DNA of 64,000 nt from Begonia masoniana (GCA_022432975.1 CM039509.1:26748510-26812509); one strand, 5' to 3'. Counted from the first letter of the stretch, positions 1 through 12,225 are shown. Translations and numbers: made by a program. Notes: generated by a model not told the origin, from the sequence alone.

Positions 1-1342
1 CATGGTCACTGGGGATGCAAATAATTTTCAAGATAACACAATCTTTTTCACGTTGGAGTCGAGTACAAATTGATTTGAAGGCCTTGAAAGTGTCGGAATT
101 TTCTCTAAGAAACTCCACCCATGTGTAGCGTGAGAAATCATCGACAGTAACGAAGACTTACCGTTTTCCTCTAATACTTTCAATAGGCATTGGACCCATT
201 AGATCCATGTGGAGCAATTCAAGCACACGGTTAGTTGTAGATGACTGTGACATGGGGTGTGACACCTTGGTTTGCTCTCCGATTTGACATGGCCTACATA
301 ATTTGTCTTTATCAAACTTTAGTAAAAGAATTCCCCAGATAACACATTTTGAAATAATCTTTTATAGCATTCTGAAATTTACATGTCTCAAATTTCTATG
401 CCATAAAACAGTGTCCTCCATACTCGATCGAAAACAGGTAGATGAGAAAGAAATGAGATAGCAATTGTCTGATGATCTAACTCCTTCAATAACACACTCG
501 TTGTTTTGATCGGACACCACACATTTTTCACGTGTGAATTGCACATTCAGATTGTGATCACATAGCTGGCTGATACTGATTAGATTAGATTTCAGACCAT
601 TTACCAAAAGAATATTAATCAACTTTGGTAGACCAAGAACATTTAGCGTTCCCCTTCCAATGACATCCGTTGAGACACTGTTGTTGAATGTAACTTTTTC
701 CACGGTTTCAGGGTATGATATCCTGCAAATATCTCTCATCACCTGTCATGTGTCTAGAACATCCGCTATCAAAATACCATGCATTTGTTGTGATTGCCTT
801 TAGAGAAAGATGTGTAGCATTATACTTCAAACTTGATTTATTCACCCATTTTTGATAAGGGAATCTATAAGAAGAAGCATTTCTAACTAGTACCTAGTCT
901 TAGGTCAACAAGATAGGTGAAGCATTTAGGGCGAATATGACCACGGAGATTGCAATAATGACACACAGAAACATATTTGTTACCTTTACTGCTTGAAGCA
1001 TGATATAAGTCATATGAATTTGATTTTTTGTCAGTTCTTTGAGTTATTTTTGCAACTTGCTTTTCTTTGTAATCAAATCCCTTGGCTGACACTGGCTGTG
1101 ACACTGAGCTTTCCTTTACGAATTTCATCACAGAGCAATTTTCCTTCACTGCTATAGTCTGTGAAACTGAACTTTCACCTTTGAACCCAGGTAGATGGAA
1201 AGGGCTATCTAACCGCCAGACGTGCCTTCTCTATTTGGTGAGAGTTAGACCTCAGTGACATTCTGTTCTGTAATGAAACGATGAAAATGTCTGCATGATT
1301 AACCGCATATGCACAACATGCATTTGCATTTACGAAGCTTAC
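1..1342 (-). pseudogene. Copia element CopA, pol fragment (zinc knuckle, protease, integrase start)
   Basis: Read on the minus strand, this holds the middle of a Ty1/Copia polyprotein. A CCHC zinc knuckle (CHYCNLRGHIRPKC) lies near 925-970. A Copia protease active site (WYFDSGCSRHMTG) lies near 728-785. The pre-integrase domain (LWHRNLRHVNF) ends at a stop at 362, followed by a Cys pair (CRPCQIGEQ) and the integrase core start (DLMGPMPIES) near 180-210, running off the window edge. Several stops and frameshifts (stop at 362, frame change near 1190) make it non-functional. The domain order zinc knuckle-protease-integrase is the Copia order. A long coiled gag spacer upstream suggests a SIRE-like lineage, which is inference. 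Confidence 0.88.
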
Positions 1343-2636
1343 TGAGCCTTTAGCTCATAGTTGTCTTTATAGTGTAGGTGATTTTGATACAAGTGAGGAT
1401 GAAATTCTTCCACCCGAAGCTTGATATGGTTGAAGAAGAATGTCCGTGGGAGTACGTTGGGTAGTCGGTGCGTATTTTGACCCGTGGGGATGTCAGTAAG
1501 TGTTTTGAGGGTTTTCGGGTTGTTTTGGGCTGATGGTGGACTAGATAGGAGAATTGTATAGTTGAGACGTTTTAGGATGTTTGGTATCTGGATAGTAGAT
1601 AAATTGATGTCTTGATGTTTTGGTAAACTCAATTTATAAAATGTTTTGCTAAGCCTTTTATTTTGGATTTTTTATGGAAATTGAATATATAGAGATGAAG
1701 TGTTATTTTGATAGTTTTCTGGAAGTTCTAGGTGAATGGTGTGTAGGTACCGGGGAAAGAATATGAAGGCAGCTCTCTGGATAAAATCCAGAGAGCTAGC
1801 CGATCGATTGCAAGGAAGGGGCGATCGATCAAGTAATGCATGGTTTAGAGTTGGGGTTCTATAAGTTTTTGGTGGAAGTTCAAAGTATGGATGTCGTCCA
1901 AAGTATGGATGTCGTCCAAAATAGTTGTCTAAAGTGGCAGGGATTCTTATAAGTTTTGGTTAAGTGTTTCTGTAAGAAAGTCATCGTCCATTTATAGTGA
2001 AGGTTTCGGTCGATGTCATCGTCCATTTATAGTAAAGGTTTTGGTCGAAGTCATCGACCATTTATAGTGAAGGTTTCGGCCGAAGTCATCGACCAGTTAT
2101 AGTGAGGGTTTCGGTCAAAGTCATCGACCATTTATAGCGAAGTGTGCGGTCGAAAACATCGACCGATATCATTACAGAGGCCATGTCGACCGAACTCATA
2201 CAGAGGCCACGTCGACCGAACTATACAGAGACCACGTCGACAAAATATTAAGTGTTGTAGTATGGACATCGACCGATTAGAAGGAAATGAATCCCAGTAA
2301 GTTTAGGACGTCGACCCCCACTGTACTATTCGTCCAAACCCGATAGAAAGAGTTGTCAACTCATACTGTTCCTTCGATGAAACCCGAGAGGAAAAATACT
2401 GTTCCTTCGATGAAACCCGAGAGGAAAAAACTTAATTCTCTGCCTGTCTTTATTGTTTTAGCATTGACGCCTAAGTTTAAATTTTACTAGGGTTTCCACA
2501 ATTAGATAGACTTCTGCTGAATGAGTTAATTGATTTTAAATGAGAAGATTAAATGAATGAAATGGATTAGATGAAAAGTCCAAATTTTTATGACATTTAT
2601 AGGCTTAATATCTCGGGTAAATTAAGGGTCGTTACA
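1343..2636 (-). mobile_element. Solo LTR-H inserted in CopA gag
   Basis: On the minus strand the segment starts TGTAACGACCC and ends in CA (plus-strand TGAGCC at 1343), the usual TG..CA termini of an LTR. It is flanked by CTTAC (1338-1342) and CTTAT (2637-2641), a 5-bp duplication with one mismatch. CopA gag-derived sequence lies on both sides. No internal coding region or second LTR is present, so it is a solo LTR of about 1.29 kb, probably Gypsy-like from its TGTAACG start. It carries short tandem repeats. The right-hand (1343) border is less certain than the 2636 border. Confidence 0.65.
1978..2165. repeat. About 35-bp minisatellite inside LTR-H
   Basis: About five degenerate copies of a unit of roughly 35 bp (core CATCGACCATTTATAGTGA followed by AGGTTTCGGTCGAA) run head to tail. 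A shorter repeat with core GTCGACCGAACT follows near 2180-2240. Two exact 34-bp copies sit at about 2367-2434 and an 18-bp doublet near 1880-1915. Confidence 0.75.
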
Positions 2637-2641
2637 CTTAT

Positions 2642-3990
2642 CTCATTGGTCAGATCATTAACTTCATCTTGACTTGTTTTCAGTTTGGTCTCCAAATCAA
2701 CAATCACATTTTGAAAATTGTTCTTCTCGTCTTTTAAATTTCTAATCTAGATATGTAGTTGCTGATTTACTTTGACAAGCTCGGTCCATTTTTCATGAAG
2801 AAACTTGTATTCTCCAATTATGTCTTCTTCTGTGACTGCTTCTTCGTCTTCATCACTACTATTGGAAAAGTTGTCTCTGACACCATGTATAACATCACCA
2901 TTTTCTTCACGTTCTGTCTTTCCAACAAGAGCCACATGGTTGCTTTGTAGTTCGTCTTCCTTCTCTGACTCATCCTCACTTCAGGTTGCATTAAGAGAAT
3001 TCTTCTTTTTCTTCAAGGTATTAGCACATTCTACTTGTATATGCATGAAACCTTCACACTCTCTGCATTGTCTACCTTTGTTCTTGAATGGTTGATCAGA
3101 TACATAAGTTTCTTCCTTGTGCTTCTTGTTGCTTGAAGGACCATTTTTGAAGTTAGTGACACCGTGCTTGACACTGCGAGTATTTCTTCTAAATCTCTTC
3201 ATAACTCTGCTGAAATTCTTTGAAAACAAGGCTAGAGATTCCTCCAAGTCATCTTCATTATGCTCGTTGAAGTTCTGTACCTCGGTTTTTAGAGCAACTC
3301 CTTTTGCCTTTTTTATTTCGGTGTCTCCTCTAAGATTCATCTCGAAGGTTCTAAGAGATCTCATCAATTCTTCTAACTTCATTTTAGAGACATCTTTGGC
3401 TTTTTTTATGACAGTGACTTTATAGGCAAATCGTTGTGGTAAAGATCTTAAAGTTTTTCTTACAAATTTTTCTTCGGAAAACATCTCACCGAGAGCAAAC
3501 GCTTCATGTTCTATGTCACATAGTTTGGCGTTGAACTCGCCAATAGTCTCATCTTCATGCATTTTCAGATTCTCAAATCTAGTAGTTAGCATTTGCATTT
3601 TTGACAACTTTACAGTCGATGTTCCTTCATAGGTAGTTTGAAGAATCTCCCATGCTCTTTTAGCTGATTCACACGTGGATATGAGTTTGAACTAAATAGG
3701 ATCCACGCCATTAAATATAGCATTTAAAGCCTTTGAATTGCTGTGTGCTAAAGTATCTTCATTTACGGTCCAGTTTTTTTTGGGTTTTGGAGATGTGACA
3801 TCTTTTGCATTAGTGTCTATAGGGTGATTTCATCCTATTAAAATAAATCTCCAAACCTTCTCGTCAATAACTTTAATGAATTCTCTCATCCTTGCCTTTT
3901 AATAAGCATAATTGCTTCCATCCAATAACGGTGGACGCATTGTAGAACCTTCTTCTTTCATAGAGTCCATCGCACATGAACTATAATCTT
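2642..3990 (-). pseudogene. CopA gag (UBN2-type)
   Basis: Minus-strand gag of a Copia element. It opens near 3965 with a MRPPLLDGSNYAY-like N terminus, continues through a UBN2-type capsid region (residues such as ALGEMFSEEKFVRKTLRSLP at 3430-3500), and ends in a charged, coiled-coil-like tail (near 2650-2935, LETKLKTSQDEVNDL). Stops interrupt it near 3900, 3828 and 3695, and the frame changes near 2980. LTR-H splits it from the zinc knuckle region. Gag normally forms the particle that packages element RNA; this copy cannot encode it. Confidence 0.85.
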
Positions 3991-4026
3991 GTCCTACAGA
4001 TCCCGCTTAAGAAACAAAAATGACCC

Positions 4027-4038
4027 GCTCTGATACCA
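4027..4038 (-). other. CopA primer-binding site
   Basis: Minus-strand TGGTATCAGAGC matches the complement of the initiator tRNA-Met 3' end. It lies two bases inside the CopA 5' LTR end (CTTTCA at 4041-4046), the expected spacing for minus-strand DNA priming. Confidence 0.9.
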
Positions 4039-4040
4039 AT

Positions 4041-4872
4041 TGAAAGATTAAGATCAGTTATTCGATGTCACACAGAGTGTTTCGTGTGACACCGATTATT
4101 AATGCAATGATGGACAATTAAAAATATGTGGAAAGTAATGAGATAGGAGGTTGGTAACGTAGTTCGGCAATTCGCCTATGTCTGCGGGGCCACGCCCAGA
4201 TATAAAAACATTTCACGAGTTAACAAAGTTACAAGACAATCAGACTTATACAAATAAAGACTCCCTCTTATCTTTGTCGCCGCCGCTTCCTAACTTCCCA
4301 ATGAAACTGTTTTTGTGAGCTCCCCTCGACTTGAGATCGATCTCTCTGGAGATCTAAAAGCAACAAGATCCCCTTGTTATAGATGACTCCTCCCAGAATC
4401 CGTGTTATGGCAAGATCCCCTTGCCCAGGATCAAATTGACAAGCTCCCCTTGTCGATAAACAGACTCCTCCCGAGTTCAAATGCAGTCTCCTCCCGAAAT
4501 TGAGCTTCAATGAAGAATAAGGGCGATTGCCTCTTGGGACACCGTCTGTAACACCAGCTCATTGTCTTCGGACGCAATAAATCAACACACTTGTGTAATC
4601 GATGAAATCCACAGCATAAGCAGAGTGTGTATAATAATCACAAACCCAGACAGAGAAGCGTAGGGAAAGAAAAAAAAAGCGACGGCTTGCAAAACGAAGA
4701 AAAATTTTTCTTAAGAATAATCAAAAATTCGTCTGTTGTTTCCACAGAAACTGAAGACTTAAATATGATTGGTAATTACCATATCTTCGATTTAATTCAG
4801 TTATCAAATCAGATTTAACGCCGCGAGGAATAAGGAAACCAAATCTCATAAAATCGGTTGCGTGACACCACA
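4041..4872 (-). mobile_element. CopA 5' LTR
   Basis: The downstream (U5) end is fixed by the primer-binding site: on the minus strand it ends CTTTCA. The outer (U3) end is uncertain because the partner LTR lies outside the window; a TGTGGTGTCACG start at 4872 is one candidate. It contains imperfect repeats of a GACTCCTCCC / CCCCTTG motif near 4320-4500 and a TATTTAA-like box near 4755-4765. The ORF seen at 4268-4510 is within the repeat and is not a gene. Confidence 0.65.
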
Positions 4873-6268
4873 TTTGACATTTTAGGAAAGTTCCTCCAAC
4901 TACTTGGATATGGATCCAAAAACTTAGGAAAGCATCCCATGATTAATGAAATATCGAAGCCTAGAATATTTCATAAAATCTTCATCAATTCGGCTTACTA
5001 AAAGAAAGTTTTCCAAAAAACAAGTGCCTTTAGATTTTTCAACAACTTTCCTTATATTCACGTTTCTTTATTTTTCTCTTCCACAATATTTTCATGATCT
5101 TCAATACTAATCAATCCAATAATCTGAATATATTATTTCTTGATTACCAAGAAATAAACTACTACTTTGAAAAATGGTAGAATAAAATATTATCTCTATA
5201 AATATAATTTGCCAAAAAATCAATGCCAACATATTTATAATATATTTGCATTTACATATTCATTGATGCCTTAAAACCCGAAGCTTTAGCCAACCTCATC
5301 CATTAAGAGGTCGAACTCTTCATGACCGTTGTAGAGATTTCTCAAATATTTCGATTGTCTACATGTATCTTCTAGTCGACTGCAATGCATTTGTTACGGT
5401 CATTTTTTAATTTGCTGACTGCCACAGGTTCATTTTGATCTATTTACCCGGTCAACCACTTTATGGTCTTGTTGTCCACTCAGGTAGTGTTCAAAAAATG
5501 ATGCTCTCAGGAGATTTCTAGGATGACCGCAATTCTAGGTCTAGTTGACCAATCAATTGTCCCTTATAAAATTGGCTCTCTTGAGAGTTTTTACTGACGA
5601 CCCCAATCCTTGGTTTGGTTGACCACTCAACAAATTTTAGCTTTCAAATGGTCACTTTCAAGGATATTTTACGTGACAGTAAAGATATATAAACTTAGAA
5701 TGAAATTATACATTCATCATCAACTCAAAATTATAATATTAAATTAAGTACAATTATTATCCAAGCAGGCTTGGACCCACTCTTTTGATCGACATGTTCA
5801 GTTTGGTCTGATTTGAGCCAGTTCTACCCAATGGAGAAATTTCTCATCATGATTTTTGGAAACAAAAACCATGCGAACAGTAAGAAAATCAAACAGTGGG
5901 TCAACCTAATAAAAAATCGGATAAACCAAACTCTAAACCCAACTCTACCTAGCCCAGCTCACCTTCTAGCCAACCCAACCAAACTTCTACCTGGTCCAAA
6001 CCCTAAATCATCAGTACCCGACCGTAGAAAGGAAATATATAAATACGGAAAAGGAACACAGAGGAGAGAGAGGAGATACAAAATTATATTATTTATTTTC
6101 TTTTTGTAAAATTGTAATAATTCTTTTTTTTTCGTTACTATTACAAGGTTGAATACCTCTATATAGAGCAGATTTCTAAAAGGAATGCATACTGCTTCCA
6201 AAAGGAATGAATGCTGTACATCTGTACACTAAAGGAATAATTAGTGGGTTGTGTTGTGCGTTAACAAC
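4873..6268. other. Unassigned AT-rich sequence, possible LTR remnant
   Basis: I recognise no gene. The first part (4873-5780) is AT-rich. From about 5960 to 6266 a TATATAAATA box, CT-rich leader and (read on the minus strand) a TGTTAACGC start at 6266 and CTCTATATAGAGG box resemble a short Copia LTR, but I found no matching duplication or second end. The ORF at 5813-6109 is proline-rich, lacks known motifs and is not supported. Confidence 0.35.
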
Positions 6269-6273
6269 CATAA

Positions 6274-6946
6274 TGATGGGAAAGTGTTCGTCGCAACGGA
6301 AGTTTGTATCAAAAATCTTTCCCAATTAACCAAGTATAAGAGTAATTGAACAACTAACAATAAGATCACATTCACAATGCAAGACACATTTTAGCTTGGA
6401 AAACCTCTCAAAACGAGAGTAAAAACCACGAGACCCGTGTAGGCCGCTTAACAATCCACTATAATCAATATGGATACAATCAATGGTCTCTCTAGATCAT
6501 CAAACTAGAGGCATACAACATTTTCATCAAGATAAAGCAACAATCTTGGCAATCAACAAGGCACAAGAGCATCAAACAAGAAGAATTGAAAAGGGTTATC
6601 TAAAAACCGCTGTTCTGTTTTTCCTTTGTCTGACAGACTTAGAAGCCTCAAAAACCGATATTCACCTGTTCAGAATGTGGCCCCAGATATCACGAACAAG
6701 CTGTCAAAAATTCAAGCCGATCTAACGGTGCAAACTCTAGCAAACGCGATTCTTCTCTAATTGCTATAGTAAAATCCGAAAATGGATTTGGTTTTCTCTC
6801 TTCTATCTTCACTCTTGTAATATGAATTAACCCACACATAAACCCTAGATATCACTAGAGGTTCTAAACATGTCATTTAAGACATGGGCCTAAAATCAAG
6901 GCAACATCAAGTTGGGCCCTTCCAACTAGGAGGAAAAAACCTAACA
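6274..6946 (-). repeat. CopT LTR-L (3' LTR of the array)
   Basis: 673-bp LTR, TG..CA on the minus strand, next to the CATAA duplication at 6269-6273. The purine tract GGTCAGGGGAGTT (minus strand, 6947-6959) adjoins it internally. It is the most divergent of the three LTRs, with about 16 differences from LTR-R in its first two thirds, including a 5-6-bp extra segment near 6531. Confidence 0.95.
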
Positions 6947-6961
6947 AACTCCCCTGACCGA

Positions 6962-7330
6962 CTAGTTGGAGGGCGTTGTCAACCCGGCAACCGAGCGGCA
7001 AAACTCAAACTTATTCCGGGACAATACCTTTGTCAACATATCTGAACCATTATCATCTGTGTGAATCTTTTCAAGTTCCAACATCTTATCGTTCAAAACG
7101 TCACGAATCCAATGATAACGAATTTCAATGTGTTTTATCTTCGAGTGAAATGAAGAATTTTTTGCAAGATGAATTGCACTTTGATTATCACAAAATAAGA
7201 CATACCTTGGTTGCTTCAACTCAAGTTCCATCGTGAACTTTTTCAACCACAACAATTCTTTTGTTGCCTCCACAGCGGCTATAAGCTTGGCTTCGGTAGT
7301 AGAAGTGCAACACACTTTTGCAATTTAGAT
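6962..7330 (-). pseudogene. CopT unit 1 RNase H domain
   Basis: The minus-strand C-terminal part of the Copia polyprotein: STTEAKLIAAVEATKELLW, the DNQSAIHLA core with its catalytic Asp, and the HIEIRYHWIRD segment, ending at a natural stop just inside the purine tract. The domain would degrade the RNA strand during reverse transcription. A 1-bp loss near 7305 relative to unit 2 breaks the frame to the upstream RT part. Confidence 0.92.
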
Positions 7331-7476
7331 TGCCATGCCACGGCTCCCCCGGCATAAGTCACCATATGCCCCGAAGTAGATTTTCGATCATCCAAGCTTC
7401 CGGCTAAATCTGAATCTGTAAACCCAACCAACATAGGCTTCTCACATCCCAAAGTTAATCTAAGATTCGTCGTTCC

Positions 7477-8331
7477 TCAGAGAAATCTCATAATCCACTT
7501 CACGGCCTCCCAATGATGTCTTCCCGGATTTGAAAGATATCTACTCACCATTCCAACGGAGTACGCTATATCGGGTCTTGTGCAAACCATAGCGTACATC
7601 AAACTACCAACCACCGAAGAATACGGAATGTTCTTCATAGACAACTTCTCATCATCGATAGAAGGACAATGATTATGACTAAGCTTAAAGTGGGAAGCAA
7701 GAGGAACACTCACTGCTTTAGCTTTATCCATGTTGAAGCGTCGAAGAACTTTCTCAATGTACTTTTCTTACGACAAATGCAATTTCTTGGCATCTCGATC
7801 ATGGATGACTTGAATCCCAAGGATTTGACGTGCCGGTCCCAAATCTTTCATAGCAAACGAGTCACTCAAAGTCCCTTTTAGCTCATTGATTCTTGAAATG
7901 TTCCTTCCAACAATCAACATATCATCGACATAGAGCAAAAGAATAATAAAATAACCATCAGAGAATTTTCGCACAAAAACACAATGATCGGTTTTGTTCA
8001 TCTTGTACCCATGTTCAAGCATTACCGAACTAAACTTGCGATACCATTGTCGTGGCGCTTGTTTCAAACCGTAAAGACTCTTTACCAATTTGCAAACATA
8101 GCCTTCTTTCATCTTTTCTTGGAAACCCTCCAATTGCTCCATGTATATCTCTTCTTGTAAGTCCCCCTGAAGAAAAGCCGTCTTCACATCCATTTGTTCA
8201 ACCTCTAGGTTAAGACTAGCAGCTAAACCAAAAACAACACGAATGGATTGCATTTTGACTACGGGAGCAAAAATCTCGCCAAAATCAATACCTTTTCTTT
8301 GCGAGAAGCCTCTAACTACCAACCGAGATTT
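7477..8331 (-). pseudogene. CopT unit 1 reverse transcriptase, C-terminal two thirds
   Basis: RVT_2-type reverse transcriptase. It starts after a TAG at 8332-8334 with LVVRGFSQRKGIDF, then KTAFLQGDLQEEIYMEQ, LYGLKQAPRQWY and the catalytic YVDDMLIVG, and ends at a TAA at 7768-7770. A second block (7477-7731) carries SSVVGSLMYAMVCTRPDIAY. The YVDD box is intact here, unlike in unit 2. The TAA and TAG are shared by both array units. Confidence 0.93.
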
Positions 8332-10560
8332 CTATCGAGGTTGTGAAGTATGTTCATCTTGCTTCACTCGATACACCCATCTATTTTTCAAAGCCTTCTT
8401 GCCTTTAGGCAACTTTATTAGCTCGAAAGTGTTATTCTCACGAAGGGATTGCAACTCATCCTCCATGGCATCCATCCATTCCTTTTTGTTTTCATCTTCC
8501 AATGCTTCTTGAAAGCTCTCGGGTTCTCCTCCATCGGTGAGAAATACATACTCATGTGATTGGTACCTAACCGAAGGACGTCTCTCACGAGTAGACCGCC
8601 TTGGTTCATTAGAAGAAATGAATTCTTCAACATTTTCATTTTCTTGCTCATTGGCATTTTCAACATTAGCTTGAACGCTAGAATCAACATCAACATCAAC
8701 AAAATCATTAGTATTTAAAGGATTACCCATATGTAAATCCATACCTTGATTCTCAATTGGGACATAGTCGGTGATTATCGGGGTAGGAGCAATTGGAATT
8801 GGATCCATGTCAACCATCTCTTCATTTGCTTGAGTAGAATCAACCTTGTCCACCTTGTCGATATCTTCAATGGTATAATCCTCCATGAATACAACATCTC
8901 GACTACGAACAAGCTTCCTATTAATCGGATCAAAGAATTGATATCCAAACTCATCAAGACCACAGCCAACAAACACACACTTCTTGGTCTTGTCATCCAA
9001 CTTTGACCTCTCATCTTTGGGAACATGCACGTAAGCCATACACCCAAATACCCGTAGATGATCATAAGAGACATCTTTACCACTCCAAACACGGTTCGGC
9101 ACATCAAAATTCAAGGGAACACATGGTGTGAGGTTTAACACATGTACAACCGTACTCAATGCTTCACCCCAAAAATATCTAGGCAATTTTGCTTGTGAAA
9201 GCGAACACCTCACCCTTTCCACCAATGTCCTATTCATTCTTTCGGCCAACTCATTCAATTGTGGTGTTTTCGGAGGCGACTTTTGATGACGAATACCTTG
9301 TTCTAGACAATACTCATCAAAAGGTCCAATGTACTCACCCCCATTATCCGTTCGAATACACTTCAACTTTTTTCCAATTTCCCTCTCGACCGAAGCTTGA
9401 AACACTTTAAATGTATCTAGCACTTGATCTTTCGTCTTTAATGTATAGGCCCAAACCTTTCGAGAATGATCATCGATAAAGGTTACAAAGTAGTACGCAC
9501 CACCAAGTGATCTTGACTTCATCGGCCCACACACATCGGAATGTACCAAGTCTAGTAACTCCGACTTTCTTTTCGATTCGGATGATCTAAACGACACCCG
9601 TCTTTGTTTTCCAGCCAAACAATGTAAACACCTTTTTAAGTGCACATTTGAAACCCCACATAACACATTCTTCTTAGCCAACATAGCCAATCCTGTCTCA
9701 CTTATATGAGCCAAGCGCTTGTGCCACAACTCAGAAGAAGTATCATTTTCACAAGTGTTGATGCAACACTTGGATATCCCAAACCGGACGACATATAAAT
9801 TCGAACGCCGCTTGCCTTTTGCAACAACCATCAATCCCTTTTTAAGCTTCCATTCATCACTCGAAAAAGAATTGCAAAAGCATTCATCATCCAACCTTCC
9901 AACTGACAAAAGATTGAAGCGAATATCAGGAATATGCTTAACACCTTTGAGAACAAGAGTAGTGCCATTAGTTGTCTCAACACAAACGTCACCTATTCTG
10001 ACTACTTTAGCTTGACCACTATTGTCCATACGAACAATACCAAAATCACCAACCTCATATGTTGAGAAAAGATCTCGTCGTGAGGTAGCATGAGTAGAAG
10101 CACCACTATCCACGATCCAATCCATCTCATCACAAGATACATTAACATTCTCAACATCATTATCACAAACAATAAGAAAATCATCTACAATAGCAACATC
10201 ATCATGATTTTTACCTTCTTTGTTATTGACGGTGGTGGCGGTATTGTTGTTTTTCTTTTTGTTCTCATTTTTCAACTTTCGACAATGTTTCTTTATATGA
10301 CCCTTCAAACCACAATGATGACACTCAATGTTTGCCCACCTATTGGAAGATCCACGTGATGTGTGACGATCACTCGAATCACGACATTGACTCCTCCCCC
10401 TCGATTCTGTAACCAACACTTCGGATTGTGAAGAAGAACCTTGTGCCTTTCGTCTCATCTCTTCATTTAACACACTGCTCTTGACTAAATCCATCGAGAT
10501 AACACAATTAGGAGCTGAATTCGACAACGTCGTTCTAAAAGTCTCCCATGAGTTAGGCAA
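8332..10560 (-). pseudogene. CopT unit 1 zinc knuckle-protease-integrase-RT start
   Basis: An open frame of 742 codons from the gag C-terminus to the start of RT. CCHC zinc knuckle at residues 80-93 (CHHCGLKGHIKKHC). Protease DSGAS at 151-155. Integrase zinc domain around 280-330 (LWHKRLAHI, CLHC). Integrase core around 340-450 with the first Asp in HSDVCGP, the second in RTDNGGEY, and Glu in AERMNRT. Integrase normally reads NGVAERMN here; this copy has NELAERMN. The frame then enters RT (EALEDENKKEWMDAM, NRWVYRVK) and stops at TAG 8332-8334, where related elements read RYK. It starts after gag stops, so the first Met is arbitrary. Confidence 0.93.
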
Positions 10561-11006
10561 AGTACCAAGGAGCTATAAACCTTGTATCTCATCATCAAAT
10601 GTAAGTTTCATTGCGGCCAATTGATTAATGATTCATTGAAAAGTATTCAAGTGGTCGGTAATCGAAGAACCACCTTGATACCTTAAGGACATCATATGCT
10701 TGATCAAAAATAACTTATTATTTTCAGTCTTCCTCTCATACAATTCTTCAAGTTTAGACCAAAGAGTACGAGCATGAGAAATCGATATCACATGATTCAA
10801 AACATTGTCATCAACCCATTGATGAATGTAACCACATACTTGTCTATGCAACAAATTCCACTCATCATCACTTTTGTCCTCGGGTTTGTCCGTAGAAAAC
10901 ACCGGCAAGTGAAAACCTTTAACATAGAGCAAGTCCTCCATTTTAGCCTTCCAATATTGTAATTAGATCCATTCAAGCTCACCATTCTAGATGTATTAGT
11001 CTCCAT
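10561..11006 (-). pseudogene. CopT unit 1 gag
   Basis: Minus-strand gag from ATG at 11006 ([18 protein letters not shown]), a Copia gag opening, through [20 protein letters not shown] and [15 protein letters not shown]. Unit 1 has a private 1-bp deletion near 10953 that shifts the frame after NYNI. Two in-frame stops further down (near 10637 and 10575) are shared with unit 2. Confidence 0.9.
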
Positions 11007-11030
11007 CCTTATACCCAAATCAAAACCTCT

Positions 11031-11041
11031 CTCTGATACCA
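11031..11041 (-). other. CopT unit 1 primer-binding site
   Basis: Minus-strand TGGTATCAGAG, complementary to initiator tRNA-Met, three bases from the LTR-M terminus. Confidence 0.93.
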
Positions 11042-11044
11042 CTT

Positions 11045-11711
11045 TGATGGGAAAGTGTTCATCGCAACGGAAGTTTGTATCAAAAATCTTTTCCAATTAA
11101 CCAAGTATAAGAGTAATTGAACAACTAACAATAAGATCACATCCACAATGCAAGACACATTTTAGCGTGGAAAACCTCTCAAAACAAGAGTAAAAACCAC
11201 GGGACCCGTGTAGCCCGCTTAACAATCCACTATAATCAATATGGATACAATCAAGGTTCTCTCTAGATCATCAAACTAGAGGCATACAACATTTTCATCA
11301 AGCAACAATCTTGACAATCAACAAGGCACAAGAGCATCAAACAAGAAGAAATTGAAAAGGGTTACCCAAAAACTACTATTCTATTTTTCCTTTGTCGGAA
11401 AAGACTTAGAAGCCTTAAAAACCGATCTCCACCGTTCAGAATGTAGCCCCAGATATTACGAACAAGCTGTCAAAATTCAAGCCGATCTAACGGTGCAAAC
11501 TCCAGCAAACGCGATTCTTCTCCAGCTGCTATAGTAAAATCCGAAAATGGATTTGGTTTTCTCTCTTCTATCTTCACTCTTGTAATATGAATTAACCCAC
11601 ACATAAACCCTAGATATCACTAGAGGTTCTAAACATGTCATTTAAGACATGGGCCTAAAATCAAGGCAACATCAAGTTGGGCCCTTCCAACTAGGAGGAA
11701 AAAACCTAACA
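11045..11711 (-). repeat. CopT LTR-M (shared middle LTR, mosaic)
   Basis: 667 bp. It serves as 3' LTR of unit 2 and 5' LTR of unit 1. Compared with the outer LTRs, all 16 L/R-distinguishing sites from 11045 to about 11457 match LTR-R. From about 11460 to the end at least seven match LTR-L (for example CGAAC, GTGCAAACT, GCAAACGCG, TATAGTAAAATC, CTTCTATC, AGGCAACATC) and only two match R. The middle LTR is therefore a recombinant of the outer two. Confidence 0.92.
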
Positions 11712-11726
11712 AACTCCCCTGACCGA

Positions 11727-12089
11727 CTAGTTGGAGGGCGTTGTCAACCCGGCAACCGAGCGGCAAAACTCAAACTTATTCCGGGACAATACCTTTGTCA
11801 ACATATCTGAACCATTATCATCTGTGTGAATCTTTTCAAGTTCCAACATCTTATCGTTCAAAATGTCACGAATCCAATGATAACGAATTTCAATGTGTTT
11901 TGTCTTCGAGTGAAATGAAGAATTTTTTGCAAGATGAATTGCACTTTGATTATCACAAAATAAGACATACCTTGGTTGCTTCAACTCAAGTTCCATCGTG
12001 AACTTTTTCAACCACAACAATTCTTTTGTTGCCTCCACAGCGGCTATAAGCTCGGCTTCGGTAGTAGAAAGTGCAACACACTTTTGCAA
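11727..12089 (-). pseudogene. CopT unit 2 RNase H domain
   Basis: Counterpart of the unit 1 RNase H, with a complete MQKCVALSTTEAELIA start that unit 1 has lost by a 1-bp deletion. DNQSAIHLA and the C-terminal stop next to the purine tract (11712-11724) are kept. Confidence 0.92.
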
Positions 12090-12225
12090 TTTAGATTGTC
12101 ATGCCACGGCTCCCCCGGCATAAGTCACCATATGCCCCGAAGTAGATTTTCGATCATCCAAGCTTCTGGCTAAATCTGAATCTGTAAACCCAACCAACAT
12201 AGGCTTCTCACATCCCAAAGTTAAT

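Noticed and set aside
5813..6109. 98-codon ORF
   Set aside because: No motif, low-complexity Pro/Asn content, and overlap with promoter-like LTR sequence.
8418..9410. Other-frame ORFs over the Copia pol (and the same in unit 2)
   Set aside because: Shadows of the integrase and RT frame; they repeat only because the units are duplicated.
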